Source: CAVTWH01 sp963850915
GTDB taxonomy: Bacteria > Actinomycetota > Actinomycetes > Mycobacteriales > Micromonosporaceae
Reading direction: 5' to 3'
Length of the DNA: 64,000 nt
Assembly: GCA_963850915.1 (NCBI GenBank)
Contig: CAWKND010000005.1
Location: forward strand, 1,054,001-1,118,000
Shown here piece by piece: positions 8,055-16,948 of this stretch (position 1 is the stretch's first letter; every line of letters starts with the position of its first letter). The notes under the pieces are model-generated. The model did no database searches and was not told the origin of the DNA. It saw nothing but the letters and a program-made list of their open reading frames with translations. The translations under genes were made by a program, and so were the position numbers.

Positions 8055-9296
8055 ATGGATTCGTGGATCGCGCCTGACCTGCCAACCCTGCCCGGCGAGC
8101 GGATGCCTCTCGCACTGTTCGACTCGGCCCGCCAGGCCCGGCACGCCACCCGGCCCGTTGCCGAGTCGGCGCGGATGTACGTCTGCGGCATCACCCCGTA
8201 CGACGCGACCCACCTCGGGCACGCCGCCACGATGATCACCTTCGATCTGGTGAACCGGTTCTGGCGCGACTACGGCCACCCGGTGGCCTACGTGCAGAAC
8301 GTCACCGACATCGACGATCCGCTGCTGGAGCGGGCCAACCGGGACGGCGAAGACTGGGTGGTCCTGGCGATGCGGGAGACCGCGCTGTTCCGGGAGGACA
8401 TGGAGTCGCTGCGGATCGTGCCGCCCAGCCACTACGTCGGCGCGGTGGAGTCGATCCCGGACATCGCCACCAAGGTCGGCGAGCTGCTCGACACGGGCGC
8501 CGCGTACCGGCTCGACGACGGTACCGGCGACGTCTACTTCGACGTGTCGGTGGACCCGAAGTTCGGGTACGAGTCCAACCTGTCCCGGGAGCAGATGCTC
8601 GCCTTCTTCGCCGAGCGCGGCGGCGACCCGAAGCGGGCGGGCAAGCGCGACGCGCTCGACCCGCTACTGTGGCGCGGCGCCCGCGACGGCGAACCGGCGT
8701 GGCCCGGCGGCATCCTCGGCCCCGGCCGGCCCGGCTGGCACATCGAGTGCGCGGTCATCGCGCTGCGCCTGCTGGGCAACCGGATCGACGTCCAGGGCGG
8801 CGGCAACGACCTGCTCTTCCCGCACCACGAGATGTCCGCGGCGCACGCCGAGACGCTCACCGGCGAGGCGCCGTTCGCCAGCCACTACGTGCACGCCGGC
8901 ATGATCGGCCTGGACGGCGAGAAGATGAGCAAGTCCAAGGGGAACCTGGTCTTCGTCTCCCGGCTGCGGGCCGACCATGTGGACCCGATGGCGGTACGGC
9001 TGGCGCTGCTCGCCGACCACTACCGCACCGACCGGCAGTGGACCGACGACGTGCTGAAAAACGGAGTGCAGCGGCTGGCCCGGTGGCGGGAGGCCGCCGC
9101 GGCGCCGGCCGGGCCGTCCGGGGCCGAGCTCATCCAGGGGGTACGCGGCGCGCTCGCCGACGATCTCGACACGCCCCGGGCGCTGCTGATCGTGGATGCC
9201 TGGGCGGACGCGGCACTGGCCGGCGAGGGGAGCGACACCGAGGCGCCGGCGCTGGCGGCCGCCACGGTGGACGCGCTGCTCGGCGTGCTGTTGTAG
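8055..9296 (+). CDS. mshC: Cysteine:GlcN-Ins ligase MshC (mycothiol biosynthesis)
   Basis: This 413-residue enzyme ligates cysteine to glucosaminyl-inositol using ATP, the third step of mycothiol synthesis. It is a class I cysteinyl-tRNA-synthetase relative with the HIGH-type motif THLGHA in [10 protein letters not shown], a zinc/cysteine-binding region ([24 protein letters not shown]) and the KMSKS loop ([10 protein letters not shown]). Unlike CysS it lacks the long anticodon-binding region and opens [11 protein letters not shown], as MshC does. ATG at 8055 follows GGGTGGGGGT. It lies 61 bases after the SCO1664-like gene and converges on the GntR gene. Confidence 0.96.
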   Translation: MDSWIAPDLPTLPGERMPLALFDSARQARHATRPVAESARMYVCGITPYDATHLGHAATMITFDLVNRFWRDYGHPVAYVQNVTDIDDPLLERANRDGEDWVVLAMRETALFREDMESLRIVPPSHYVGAVESIPDIATKVGELLDTGAAYRLDDGTGDVYFDVSVDPKFGYESNLSREQMLAFFAERGGDPKRAGKRDALDPLLWRGARDGEPAWPGGILGPGRPGWHIECAVIALRLLGNRIDVQGGGNDLLFPHHEMSAAHAETLTGEAPFASHYVHAGMIGLDGEKMSKSKGNLVFVSRLRADHVDPMAVRLALLADHYRTDRQWTDDVLKNGVQRLARWREAAAAPAGPSGAELIQGVRGALADDLDTPRALLIVDAWADAALAGEGSDTEAPALAAATVDALLGVLL

Positions 9297-9313
9297 CTTT
9301 CGCCGGCGCTGGG

Positions 9314-10129
9314 CTAGGCCAGTAGAAAATCGGGGTCGGCCGGGTCCGGCTCGGGGCGCTCGGCGGGTACCGGGTACTCCTCGGTGAGCGCGGTGATCGG
9401 GCCGGGCCAGGTCGCCACCGCCACCTCGATCGGCTTGTGCTGCTCGTCGTAGCCGATGTGCAGCAGGTGCAGTACCGGGGTGTCCGGCCGGATGGCCAGC
9501 AGCTCGGCCTCCTCCCGGCTGGGCAGCCGCGCGGTGAGCGAGTCGCTGGCGGTGCGGTACCGGCGCCCGGTGACCTCCTCCACCTCCTGGTAGAGCGGGC
9601 GGCCGAAGGCGGTCAGCTGCTCCAGGCCGGTACCGGCGGCATCGCGCGCGAGCAGCCAGGAGGCGCCCACCTCGACGGGCGCGTCCTCGCCACCGGCGCC
9701 GGTCCGTACGGTGACCAGGTGCCGGCGTACCACCAGCTCGGTACCGTCGGGCACGCCGAACGCGTCGGCCACCTCGGGCGGGGCGGGGGAGCGGCCGACT
9801 GCCAGCAGCTGTTGCCGGTACCGGTTGGCCAGGTCGGCGTGGTAGCCACGGTGCGCCCCGTACCGGCCGCGGGCCAGCCGGTTGAGGCGCCGCCGGGTAC
9901 CGCGGACGAAGGTACCGGAGCCGGGTCGGGTGATCAGTAGCCCTTCCACGCGCAGCTGGTCGATGCTGCGCTGCACGGTCTGCTTGGCGACGCCGTAGCG
10001 CTCGGCGATGGCCGGAATCGAGGGCAGCCGCTCGCCCGGCGCCCAGTCCCCCCGCCGGATCTGGGTACGCAACTGTGAAGCAATCTGCCGGTGCGGGTGC
10101 TCGGCGGTACCCGGATTGATCTCCTCCAT
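9314..10129 (-). CDS. GntR family regulator with UTRA-type ligand domain
   Basis: A 271-residue transcription factor. The N-terminal winged helix (about residues 10-75) has the GntR pattern REQLRT-like QIASQLRTQIRRGDWAPG, then LPSIPAIAERYGVAKQTVQR and GLLITRPGSGTFV. The C-terminal part (about 95-260) has the layout of a UTRA effector domain. The ligand is unknown. The gene converges on mshC with 17 bases between stops, and its start is preceded by an inverted repeat (10137-10162) that could be its own operator. It may act on neighbouring or distant genes; no obvious target lies next to it. Confidence 0.88.
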   Translation of the reverse strand: MEEINPGTAEHPHRQIASQLRTQIRRGDWAPGERLPSIPAIAERYGVAKQTVQRSIDQLRVEGLLITRPGSGTFVRGTRRRLNRLARGRYGAHRGYHADLANRYRQQLLAVGRSPAPPEVADAFGVPDGTELVVRRHLVTVRTGAGGEDAPVEVGASWLLARDAAGTGLEQLTAFGRPLYQEVEEVTGRRYRTASDSLTARLPSREEAELLAIRPDTPVLHLLHIGYDEQHKPIEVAVATWPGPITALTEEYPVPAERPEPDPADPDFLLA

Positions 10130-10136
10130 GGCTACA

Positions 10137-10162
10137 CCCTAGCCTCCTAGGACGCCTTAGGG
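10137..10162. promoter_or_regulatory. Candidate GntR operator (nested inverted repeat)
   Basis: Just upstream of the GntR start the sequence contains the palindrome CCTAGG (10146-10151) flanked by CCCTA (10137-10141) and TAGGG (10158-10162). Overlap with the expected promoter of the GntR gene suggests autoregulation. This is inference from symmetry and position. Confidence 0.45.
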
Positions 10163-10346
10163 AACGTGACGCGCCCTCCGAAATGCGACAGCCCGCCGCC
10201 CCGGGAGTCGGGGCCGAGCTGCCCGGGCGAGAACCCAGCAGCAAGGTCGGGACCGAATCGAGCAGGGGAGCGCACGAGAGTTGAGCACGCACGAGGGCTG
10301 AAGGCACCGATGCCGGGGCAGGCGGGCGAAGGGCGGGGCGAAAGGG

Positions 10347-10381
10347 GCGGGGGCGCGTCCGGGCAACGGACGCGCCCCCGC
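10347..10381 (-). terminator. Perfect 15-bp hairpin terminator
   Basis: Positions 10347-10361 and 10367-10381 are exact reverse complements around a 5-base loop (GGCAA). It lies 32 bases beyond the PAC2 gene stop on the minus strand. The rest of 10163-10346 shows no gene or clear signal. Confidence 0.8.
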
Positions 10382-10412
10382 GACAGTGGAGGACGGTGGG
10401 TAGCGGGCGGGG

Positions 10413-11279
10413 CTACCAGCCGCCGGCGGTCGGACCGGCGGAGCCGCCACGGCGGCGCAGGTACTTCTCGAACTCCTGGGCGATCTCGTCACCGGAGAGC
10501 GGCTGCATGCCCTCGTCGCCGACCCGCTCCTCGAGTTCGCGGACATATTCGGCAAGCTCGGCGTCCTGCTCGGCGGCGGCGCCCAGCCGCTCCTCCCACT
10601 CGGCGGCCTGCTCGGCCAGGTCCATCATCGGTACCGGCAGGTCCAGCACGTTCTCCAGCCGGTGCAGTAGCCCGAGGGTCGCCTTCGGGCAGGGCGGGCT
10701 GGTGGCGTAGTGCGGAACGTGTACCCAGAAGGACAGCGCCTCCAGATCGGCGTGCGTGGCCGCCTCGTGCAGTACCCCCACGATCCCGGTCGGCCCCTCG
10801 TACCGGTTGGGAGTCAGCCCGTACTGCTCGGCATCCTCCCGGCTGGCGGCACTGCCGGTGATCGGCAGCGGCCGGCTGTAGGGCACGTCGGCGAGCAGCG
10901 CACCGAGCAGCACGATCCGGCTCACCTCCAGGCTGTGGCACAGTTCCAGTACCTCGCCGCAGAAGGCCCGCCAGCGCATGGACGGCTCGATGCCGCGGAT
11001 CAGCAGGACATCGCGCTCCGTTCCGGGCGGGGTGGCCACCGAGAAGCGGGTGGTCGGCCACTCGATGTGGCGCTTGTCACCCTCCATCGATACCTGTGGC
11101 CGGTTCACCTGGAAGTCGTAGAACTCCTCAGGATCCAAGGCACTGATTGGGCGCGCAGTCCAGACCTGCTCCAGGTGCTCTACCGCGGCCGTAGAGGCGT
11201 CAGCCGCGTCATTCCACCCTTCGAAGGCGGCGATGGCGACCGGGTTGCGCAGATTGGGCAGACCGTCGAACTCGCTCAC
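10413..11279 (-). CDS. PAC2 family protein
   Basis: A 288-residue protein of the PAC2 (proteasome assembly chaperone 2-like) superfamily. It opens with NPVAIAAFEGWNDAADAST, and IVLLGALLADVPYSRP, GPTGIVGVLH and FWVHVPHY are the core blocks of the fold. Actinobacterial members are common, but their role is not established; any link with the proteasome genes at the far end of the window would be speculation. The C-terminal 70 residues are helical and acidic. It diverges from metH with 125 bases between start codons. Confidence 0.88.
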   Translation of the reverse strand: MSEFDGLPNLRNPVAIAAFEGWNDAADASTAAVEHLEQVWTARPISALDPEEFYDFQVNRPQVSMEGDKRHIEWPTTRFSVATPPGTERDVLLIRGIEPSMRWRAFCGEVLELCHSLEVSRIVLLGALLADVPYSRPLPITGSAASREDAEQYGLTPNRYEGPTGIVGVLHEAATHADLEALSFWVHVPHYATSPPCPKATLGLLHRLENVLDLPVPMMDLAEQAAEWEERLGAAAEQDAELAEYVRELEERVGDEGMQPLSGDEIAQEFEKYLRRRGGSAGPTAGGW

Positions 11280-11404
11280 GTACCCCAGCCTAGTTGGCGC
11301 GCGGTTACGCGCCAGTGAACGCGACCGATGACGGGCGCGGCGCCCGCCGCCGGGGCCCGGGACGGCTCCTCCGATTGGCCGGCGTACGCACTAGCCTGGG
11401 TGCC

Positions 11405-14400
11405 GTGGGGACGGATTTTCTTGATGCGCTGGCGGATCGGGTACTCGTCGCGGACGGCGCGATGGGCACCATGCTGCAGGCCGCCGACCTGTCCGTGGAG
11501 GGCGACTTCCTCGGCCATGAGGGGTGCAACGAAATTCTCAACGTGACCCGGCCGGACGTGGTGAGCGGGGTACATGAGGCCTACCTGGCGGCCGGCGCGG
11601 ACTGCGTGGAGACGAACACGTTCGGCGCCAACCTGCCCAACCTGGGCGACTACGGGATCGCCGACCGGATCCGGGAACTCTCCGCGGCCGGGGCGTCGCT
11701 GGCCCGGTCGGCGGCGGACCGGTACGCCACGCCGGCGAAGCCGCGCTTCGTACTCGGCTCGATCGGCCCCGGTACCAAGCTGCCGACTCTCGGGCACGCC
11801 CCGTACGCGACGCTGCGGGACGCATACCTGCAGAACGCCGCCGGGCTGATCGAGGGCGGCGCGGACGCGCTGATCATCGAAACCTGCCAGGATCTGTTGC
11901 AGACCAAGGCGGCGGTGATCGGCGCGCACCGGGCCATGGCCGAGCTGGGGCAGCGGGTACCGATCATCGCCCAGGTGACCGTGGAGACCACCGGCACGAT
12001 GCTGCTGGGCAGCGAGATCGGTGCCGCGCTGACGGCCCTGGAGCCGCTGCGCATCGACCTGGTCGGGCTCAACTGCGCCACCGGGCCGGCGGAGATGACC
12101 GAGCACCTGCGGTACCTGTCGCAGCACGCGCGCGTTCCGCTGTCCGTGATGCCCAACGCCGGCCTGCCGATGCTCACCGCCAACGGCGCCGAGTACCCGC
12201 TCACCGCCGACCAGCTCGCCGAGGCGCTGCACCGGTTCGTCACCGAGTACGGCACGGCGCTGGTGGGCGGCTGCTGCGGTACCACCCCGGCCCATATCGC
12301 CGCCGTCGCGCAGGCGGTGGCCGGCGTACCGCGCGGCCCGCGCACGCCGCGCCCCGAGGCGGGCGTGGCGAGCCTCTACCACCACGTACCGTTCGCCCAG
12401 GATGCCAGCGTGCTGATGGTCGGCGAGCGCACCAATGCCAACGGCTCCAAGGCTTTCCGCGAGGCGATGCTGGCCGCCGACTTCCAGAAGTGCGTGGAGA
12501 TCGCCCGGGACGCGGCGCGCGACGGTTCGCACCTGCTCGACCTGTGCGTCGACTACGTCGGCCGGGACGGCGCCGGCGACATGCGCGAGCTGGCCGCCCG
12601 GTTCGCCACCGCGTCCACGCTGCCGATCATGCTCGACTCCACCGAGCCCAACGTGATCGAGGCCGGCCTGGAGACCCTGGGTGGGCGTTGCGTCGTCAAC
12701 TCGGTCAACTTCGAGGACGGCGACGGCCCCAACTCCCGGTACGCCCGGGTGATGCCGATCGTGCGCGAACACGGCGCGGCCGTGGTGGCGCTGACCATCG
12801 ACGAGGAGGGCCAGGCGCGGACAGCCGAGTGGAAGACCCGGGTGGCCGGCCGGCTGATCGAGGATCTGACCACCAACTGGGGGCTGCGCGTCCAGGACAT
12901 CCTGGTCGACTGCCTGACCTTCCCGATCTCCACCGGCCAGGAGGAGACCCGGCGGGACGGCATCGAGACGATCGAGGCGATCCGGCAGATCACCGCGCTG
13001 TACCCGGGGATCAACTTCACGCTCGGCATCTCGAACATCTCCTTCGGCCTGAACCCGGCGGCCCGGCAGGTACTCAACTCCGTGTTCCTGCACGAGTGCC
13101 AGCAGGCCGGGCTGACGTCGGCGATCGTGCACGCCAGCAAGATCCTGCCGATGTCCAAGATTCCCGACGAGTACCGGGAAACCGCGCTGGACATGGTCTA
13201 CGACCGCCGCCGCGAGGGGTACGACCCGCTGCAGAAGTTCATCCAGCTCTTCGAGGGCGTCAACGCCGCCTCCGCGCGGGCCACCCGGGCGCAGGAGCTG
13301 ATGGCGCTGCCGCTGGAGGAGCGGCTGGCCCGGCGCATCGTCGACGGCGAGCGCAACGGCCTGGAGACCGACCTCGACTCGGCACTAGTCGAGCGACCCG
13401 CGCTGGCGATCATCAACGACATCCTGCTGGAGGGCATGAAGACGGTCGGTGACCTGTTCGGCTCCGGCCAGATGCAGCTGCCGTTCGTACTCCAGTCGGC
13501 CGAGGTGATGAAGACCGCCGTGGCCTACCTCGAACCGCACATGGAGAAGGCCGACGGCGCAGGCAAGGGCACGATCGTGCTGGCCACGGTGCGTGGCGAC
13601 GTCCACGACATCGGCAAGAACCTGGTCGACATCATCCTGAGCAACAACGGGTACACAGTCGTCAATATCGGCATCAAGCAGCCGATCGCCGCCATCCTCG
13701 ACGCGGCGGAGGAGCACGCGGCCGACGCCATCGGAATGTCCGGCCTGCTCGTCAAGAGCACCGTCATCATGAAGGAGAACCTGGCCGAGATGCTGCAGCG
13801 CGGGCTCGCCTCGCGCTGGCCGGTGCTGCTCGGCGGGGCGGCGCTCACCCGCGCGTACGTCGAGGACGACCTGCGCGACCTGTTCGACGGCGGCCAGGTG
13901 CACTACGCGCGGGACGCCTTCGAGGGGCTGTCGCTGATGAACAAGGTGATGGCGGTCAAGCGTGGCGAGGTGGTCACGGTGGACGCCGACCGGGAGGCCG
14001 CGCTGGCTGCCCGCAAGGACCGCCGCGCCCGGCAGCGCGCCACCGTCACCGCCGAACTACCCCCGCTCGACGACGACACGGTACGCAGCGACGTGGCCAC
14101 CGACTACGACGTGCCCACGCCCGCGTTCTTCGGTACCCGCGTGGTCAAGGGCATCGCGCTGGCCGAGTACTCGGCGCTGCTGGACGAGCGGGCCACCTTC
14201 CTCGGCCAGTGGGGGCTGCGCGGCTCCCGGGGCGGCTCCGGCCCGAGCTACGAAGAGCTGGTGGAGACCGAAGGCCGACCCCGGCTGCGGTACTGGCTGG
14301 ACCGGCTCATCGCCGACCAGGTACTCGAAGCCGCCGTGGTGTACGGCTACTTCCCGGCGTACTCGGAGGGGAACTCGCTGATCGTGCTGGACGAGAACGG

Positions 14401-14923
14401 GCACAGCGAACGTGCCCGGTTCACCTTCCCGCGCCAGCGTCAGGAGCGCCGGCTGTGCCTCGCCGACTTCTTCCGGCCCCGCTCGGCCGGGCTCGACCTG
14501 GTCGCCATGCAGCTGGTGACGGTGGGCAACCCGATCTCGGAGTACGCGGCGAAGTTGTTCGCTGCCAACAACTACCGGGACTACCTGGAGGTACACGGCC
14601 TGTCGGTACAGCTCACCGAGGCGCTGGCCGAGTACTGGCATCGCCGGGTGCGCTCGGAGCTGGTGCTGCCTTCGGGTAGGTCCCTCGTCGAGTCGGACCC
14701 GGGGGATCTGGACGGGTTGCTGCGCACCGAATACCGCGGTTGCCGGTACGCCTTCGGGTACCCGGCCTGCCCCGACCTGGAGGACCGGGCGAAGGTGGTG
14801 AGCCTGCTGGAGGCGGGGCGCATCGGGGTGGAGCTGTCCGAGGAGTACCAGCTGGTACCCGAGCAGTCCACCGACGCCATCATCGTCCACCACCCCGACG
14901 CCAACTACTTCAACGCCAAGTGA
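11405..14923 (+). CDS. metH: Cobalamin-dependent methionine synthase MetH
   Basis: A 1172-residue modular enzyme that transfers methyl from 5-methyltetrahydrofolate to homocysteine through cobalamin. Order of domains: homocysteine/zinc barrel (1-320, with ligands Cys224, Cys290 and Cys291 in GLNCATG and GGCCGTTP), pterin-binding barrel (about 340-620), cobalamin cap and B12 domain with DVHDIGKN carrying the cobalt ligand His734, and a C-terminal AdoMet activation domain (about 880-1172). GTG at 11405 gives the expected start GTDFLDALADRVLVADGAMG. Longer starts would run towards the divergent PAC2 promoter region. No cobalamin riboswitch was recognised in the 125-base gap. Confidence 0.96.
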   Translation: MGTDFLDALADRVLVADGAMGTMLQAADLSVEGDFLGHEGCNEILNVTRPDVVSGVHEAYLAAGADCVETNTFGANLPNLGDYGIADRIRELSAAGASLARSAADRYATPAKPRFVLGSIGPGTKLPTLGHAPYATLRDAYLQNAAGLIEGGADALIIETCQDLLQTKAAVIGAHRAMAELGQRVPIIAQVTVETTGTMLLGSEIGAALTALEPLRIDLVGLNCATGPAEMTEHLRYLSQHARVPLSVMPNAGLPMLTANGAEYPLTADQLAEALHRFVTEYGTALVGGCCGTTPAHIAAVAQAVAGVPRGPRTPRPEAGVASLYHHVPFAQDASVLMVGERTNANGSKAFREAMLAADFQKCVEIARDAARDGSHLLDLCVDYVGRDGAGDMRELAARFATASTLPIMLDSTEPNVIEAGLETLGGRCVVNSVNFEDGDGPNSRYARVMPIVREHGAAVVALTIDEEGQARTAEWKTRVAGRLIEDLTTNWGLRVQDILVDCLTFPISTGQEETRRDGIETIEAIRQITALYPGINFTLGISNISFGLNPAARQVLNSVFLHECQQAGLTSAIVHASKILPMSKIPDEYRETALDMVYDRRREGYDPLQKFIQLFEGVNAASARATRAQELMALPLEERLARRIVDGERNGLETDLDSALVERPALAIINDILLEGMKTVGDLFGSGQMQLPFVLQSAEVMKTAVAYLEPHMEKADGAGKGTIVLATVRGDVHDIGKNLVDIILSNNGYTVVNIGIKQPIAAILDAAEEHAADAIGMSGLLVKSTVIMKENLAEMLQRGLASRWPVLLGGAALTRAYVEDDLRDLFDGGQVHYARDAFEGLSLMNKVMAVKRGEVVTVDADREAALAARKDRRARQRATVTAELPPLDDDTVRSDVATDYDVPTPAFFGTRVVKGIALAEYSALLDERATFLGQWGLRGSRGGSGPSYEELVETEGRPRLRYWLDRLIADQVLEAAVVYGYFPAYSEGNSLIVLDENGHSERARFTFPRQRQERRLCLADFFRPRSAGLDLVAMQLVTVGNPISEYAAKLFAANNYRDYLEVHGLSVQLTEALAEYWHRRVRSELVLPSGRSLVESDPGDLDGLLRTEYRGCRYAFGYPACPDLEDRAKVVSLLEAGRIGVELSEEYQLVPEQSTDAIIVHHPDANYFNAK

Positions 14924-15011
14924 TCGAGCGGTGCGTACGTGTGTGCCAATATTATCGCGATCGTGGCGCTGGGGCTGCTCGGGACTCGCGCCGAAAGGTA
15001 TCGTGGCCAGC

Positions 15012-15197
15012 ATGACGCAGTCCGATCACGACGTGCACGAGAGCCTCACGGAGGCTTTGGCGCGCGTGGGCATCGTCGTGACCGCGGAGGGCAAGGCCCG
15101 TGCCCGGCGTCGCTTGGCTGAGGCCGAAGCCGGCTGGACGGCTGAGCGTCGCGAGGAACAGCGTACGAGGCTCGGCCTGCCGACCCGGGCCGCGTGA
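15012..15197 (+). CDS. Putative antitoxin of a PIN toxin pair (61 aa)
   Basis: A 61-residue, charged, mostly helical protein with a basic middle (KARARRRLAEAEAGW). I cannot assign it to a named antitoxin family such as RHH/CopG or AbrB. The call rests on context: its stop overlaps the start of a PIN-domain gene (GTGA), the usual layout of VapBC-type modules in which the small upstream gene neutralises the toxin and represses the operon. ATG at 15012 is preceded by weak ribosome signals; a GTG at 15003 is an alternative. Confidence 0.6.
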   Translation: MTQSDHDVHESLTEALARVGIVVTAEGKARARRRLAEAEAGWTAERREEQRTRLGLPTRAA

Positions 15198-15577
15198 GCG
15201 GTCGACCGGTCCGGGTCGTTCTCGACACGTCGGCGATCATCGCCTACACCGATGGCTCCATCGATGTCGGCGAAGTGATTGCCGAGGTCGACGACGAAGA
15301 GGGCGCGGTCGCAATCCCGGTACTGTGCCTGATCGAGGCGTACCGGGTGGCTGCGGATCGTGACCGGGTCGACGTCCTGGTCAACCATCCCGCGACGATT
15401 GTGCTGGACATCGAGCCTGCTGACTGGCGGGCGGTGGCCGATCTTGCTGACGCCGGCGGTCGTACCGATGCAGCCGTGGCGGCGCTCCTGGCAGTCGACT
15501 ATCGAGCCACCCTGCTCACCGGCCAACCAGGCTGGTACGCCGGGATGGCTGCCGACTTCCCGATCATCGATTTCTGA
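15194..15577 (+). CDS. PIN domain protein, probable VapC-like toxin
   Basis: A 127-residue PIN-fold protein. It shows the first acidic ligand in VVLDTSAIIAY, a second in CLIEAYR, and a later Asp in GRTDAAVAALLA. The terminal block of the fold is less canonical: where VapC proteins usually show a clear T(x)D active-site strand, this one reads TLLTGQPGWYAG, so the fourth acidic residue is missing or displaced. PIN toxins are Mg2+-dependent ribonucleases that cleave tRNA or rRNA. The GTG start overlaps the upstream antitoxin stop by 4 bases, which indicates translational coupling. Confidence 0.75.
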   Translation: MSGRPVRVVLDTSAIIAYTDGSIDVGEVIAEVDDEEGAVAIPVLCLIEAYRVAADRDRVDVLVNHPATIVLDIEPADWRAVADLADAGGRTDAAVAALLAVDYRATLLTGQPGWYAGMAADFPIIDF

Positions 15578-15749
15578 GAGTGTCCCTGGCGTTGGCTGCG
15601 CCACGGACCAGCTGGTGACCCGCCGCACGCCGGTGAACGACCAGCGGCGCGGCCAGCACCGCCGCCACGCGGGATCGCATTCGACGTGCGCCAACTGAGA
15701 TCATGATTCGGTGCAAGCCGCGCGGTACGGCTGGGGTGAGGAGTGGGCG

Positions 15750-16226
15750 ATGACGTACGTCGGGGACAAGGGCGAGAACAGTGCGCAGTACCGGCCGGCG
15801 CTGGAGGTACCCGCGATCGAGATGCGCCCAGGTGTCGAGGTACGGCTGATCGCGCCGGGTAGCGCCACGCGCGGTGACTTCGGGCTCTTCGAGTGGACGA
15901 TGCCGGCCCGCTCGGGTGGACCGGACGGGCACTTCCACCGCACGTTCTCGGAGTCGTTCTACGTCACCGCCGGTACCGTGAGTCTCTTCAACGGCGAGCG
16001 CTGGATCGCCGCACCGGCAGGCGATTTCCTTTACGTACCACCGGGTGGCGTGCACGGATTCCGCAACGATACCGACGAGCCGGCGTCCATGCTGCTGCTG
16101 TTCGTACCGGGGCCGGCGCGTGAGCGCTACTTCGAGGAGCTCGCCGAGATCCGCTCGAGTGGCCGGGAACTGAGCTACGACGAGTGGACCGAGCTGTACG
16201 CCCGGCACGACCAGTACCGCGCCTGA
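15750..16226 (+). CDS. Cupin domain-containing protein (158 aa)
   Basis: A single cupin beta-barrel. Motif 1 appears as GHFHRTFSESFYVTAG, which holds His, His and Glu metal ligands, and motif 2 as PPGGVHGFRN with the third His. Such proteins bind a divalent metal and may be dioxygenases, isomerases or sensors; the role here is not determinable. The ATG at 15750 follows GGTGAGGAG at good spacing, so I prefer it over GTG at 15711. The 172 bases upstream (15578-15749) hold no other gene that I can support. Confidence 0.85.
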   Translation: MTYVGDKGENSAQYRPALEVPAIEMRPGVEVRLIAPGSATRGDFGLFEWTMPARSGGPDGHFHRTFSESFYVTAGTVSLFNGERWIAAPAGDFLYVPPGGVHGFRNDTDEPASMLLLFVPGPARERYFEELAEIRSSGRELSYDEWTELYARHDQYRA

Positions 16227-16255
16227 CGTCGACCGCAGTACGGGTCGGTACGGAG

Positions 16256-16296
16256 GCGCGCGCCGTCCCCGGCAAGGGTCCGGGTACGGCGCGCGC
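16256..16296. terminator. Bidirectional hairpin terminator
   Basis: Arms 16256-16266 and 16286-16296 are perfect 11-bp complements, and a further CCCGG/CCGGG pair sits inside. It lies between the convergent cupin gene and the PH-like gene. Confidence 0.75.
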
Positions 16297-16304
16297 GTCG
16301 CTGT

Positions 16305-16748
16305 TTACGCGGCTGGGCTGGCGAGTGCCTCGGCGAAGGGCGGTGCGTCGGCCCGCATCGGCAGCGGAAAGACGAATTTCAGGCCCTTCTCGTTGCCGGC
16401 GATCGCCACCAGTACGGTGCCGGTCAGCAGGCCCTTCTTCGCTCCGTCGGCGCTGAGGCCGGCGCGCGGAAGGATCGCCAGCGCGGTCTTGGACGGCCGA
16501 CCCGGCCCGAGGCCCTCCTCGAACAACAGCACCCGGTTGCTGGTCAGCGCCACGTAGCAGCGCCGCGGCCGGACGTTGGCAATTAGCATGCCGCCCGAGA
16601 CGATGCCGACCACCGCGGCGGTGGCGATCTTCCGGGCCACCGACACCGATCCCACATTGGCAAAGGTGAGCATTTCGATCTGCTCGCCGGTCTGGAGAAG
16701 TGGCCGGAGGATTTCGGTCAGCCGCTCCTCCTGCTTACCTTTCAACAA
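16305..16748 (-). CDS. PH-like domain hypothetical protein (147 aa)
   Basis: A 147-residue protein. An N-terminal helix (KGKQEERLTEILRPLL) precedes a beta-rich region with EQIEMLTFANVG and CYVALTSNRVLLFEE, which resembles bacterial PH-like (bPH) domains. A glycine-rich hydrophobic stretch at about residues 41-60 (IATAAVVGIVSGGMLIA) could be a membrane hairpin or part of the barrel. No catalytic motif is visible. The gene diverges from the large VWD-domain gene with 200 bases between starts. Function unknown. Confidence 0.65.
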   Translation of the reverse strand: MLKGKQEERLTEILRPLLQTGEQIEMLTFANVGSVSVARKIATAAVVGIVSGGMLIANVRPRRCYVALTSNRVLLFEEGLGPGRPSKTALAILPRAGLSADGAKKGLLTGTVLVAIAGNEKGLKFVFPLPMRADAPPFAEALASPAA

Positions 16749-16948
16749 TTTCGGCTCCCCGTTTCGTTGTTCTTGCGCCGCACGGCCGTACGGCCGGATC
16801 GAACGATAGCCATCGAAGCGTGGGTGGTGAACTGGCCGAACATCTGTCGGCCTTCGCTGGAAGGTTGGTCTTTCGCGCGGTGTGCGTCAACGGGATCGGT
16901 CCGGGACGCGACACAACGGACGGTAGCCACACCGGGACCCCTAGCTTG

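Noticed and set aside
11280..11404. Cobalamin riboswitch upstream of metH
   Set aside because: The gap is only 125 bases, shared with a divergent gene, and I could not find a B12-box-like conserved segment.
11276..13132. 618-codon minus-strand frame opposite metH
   Set aside because: Low-complexity translation with no family match; metH is unambiguous on the other strand.
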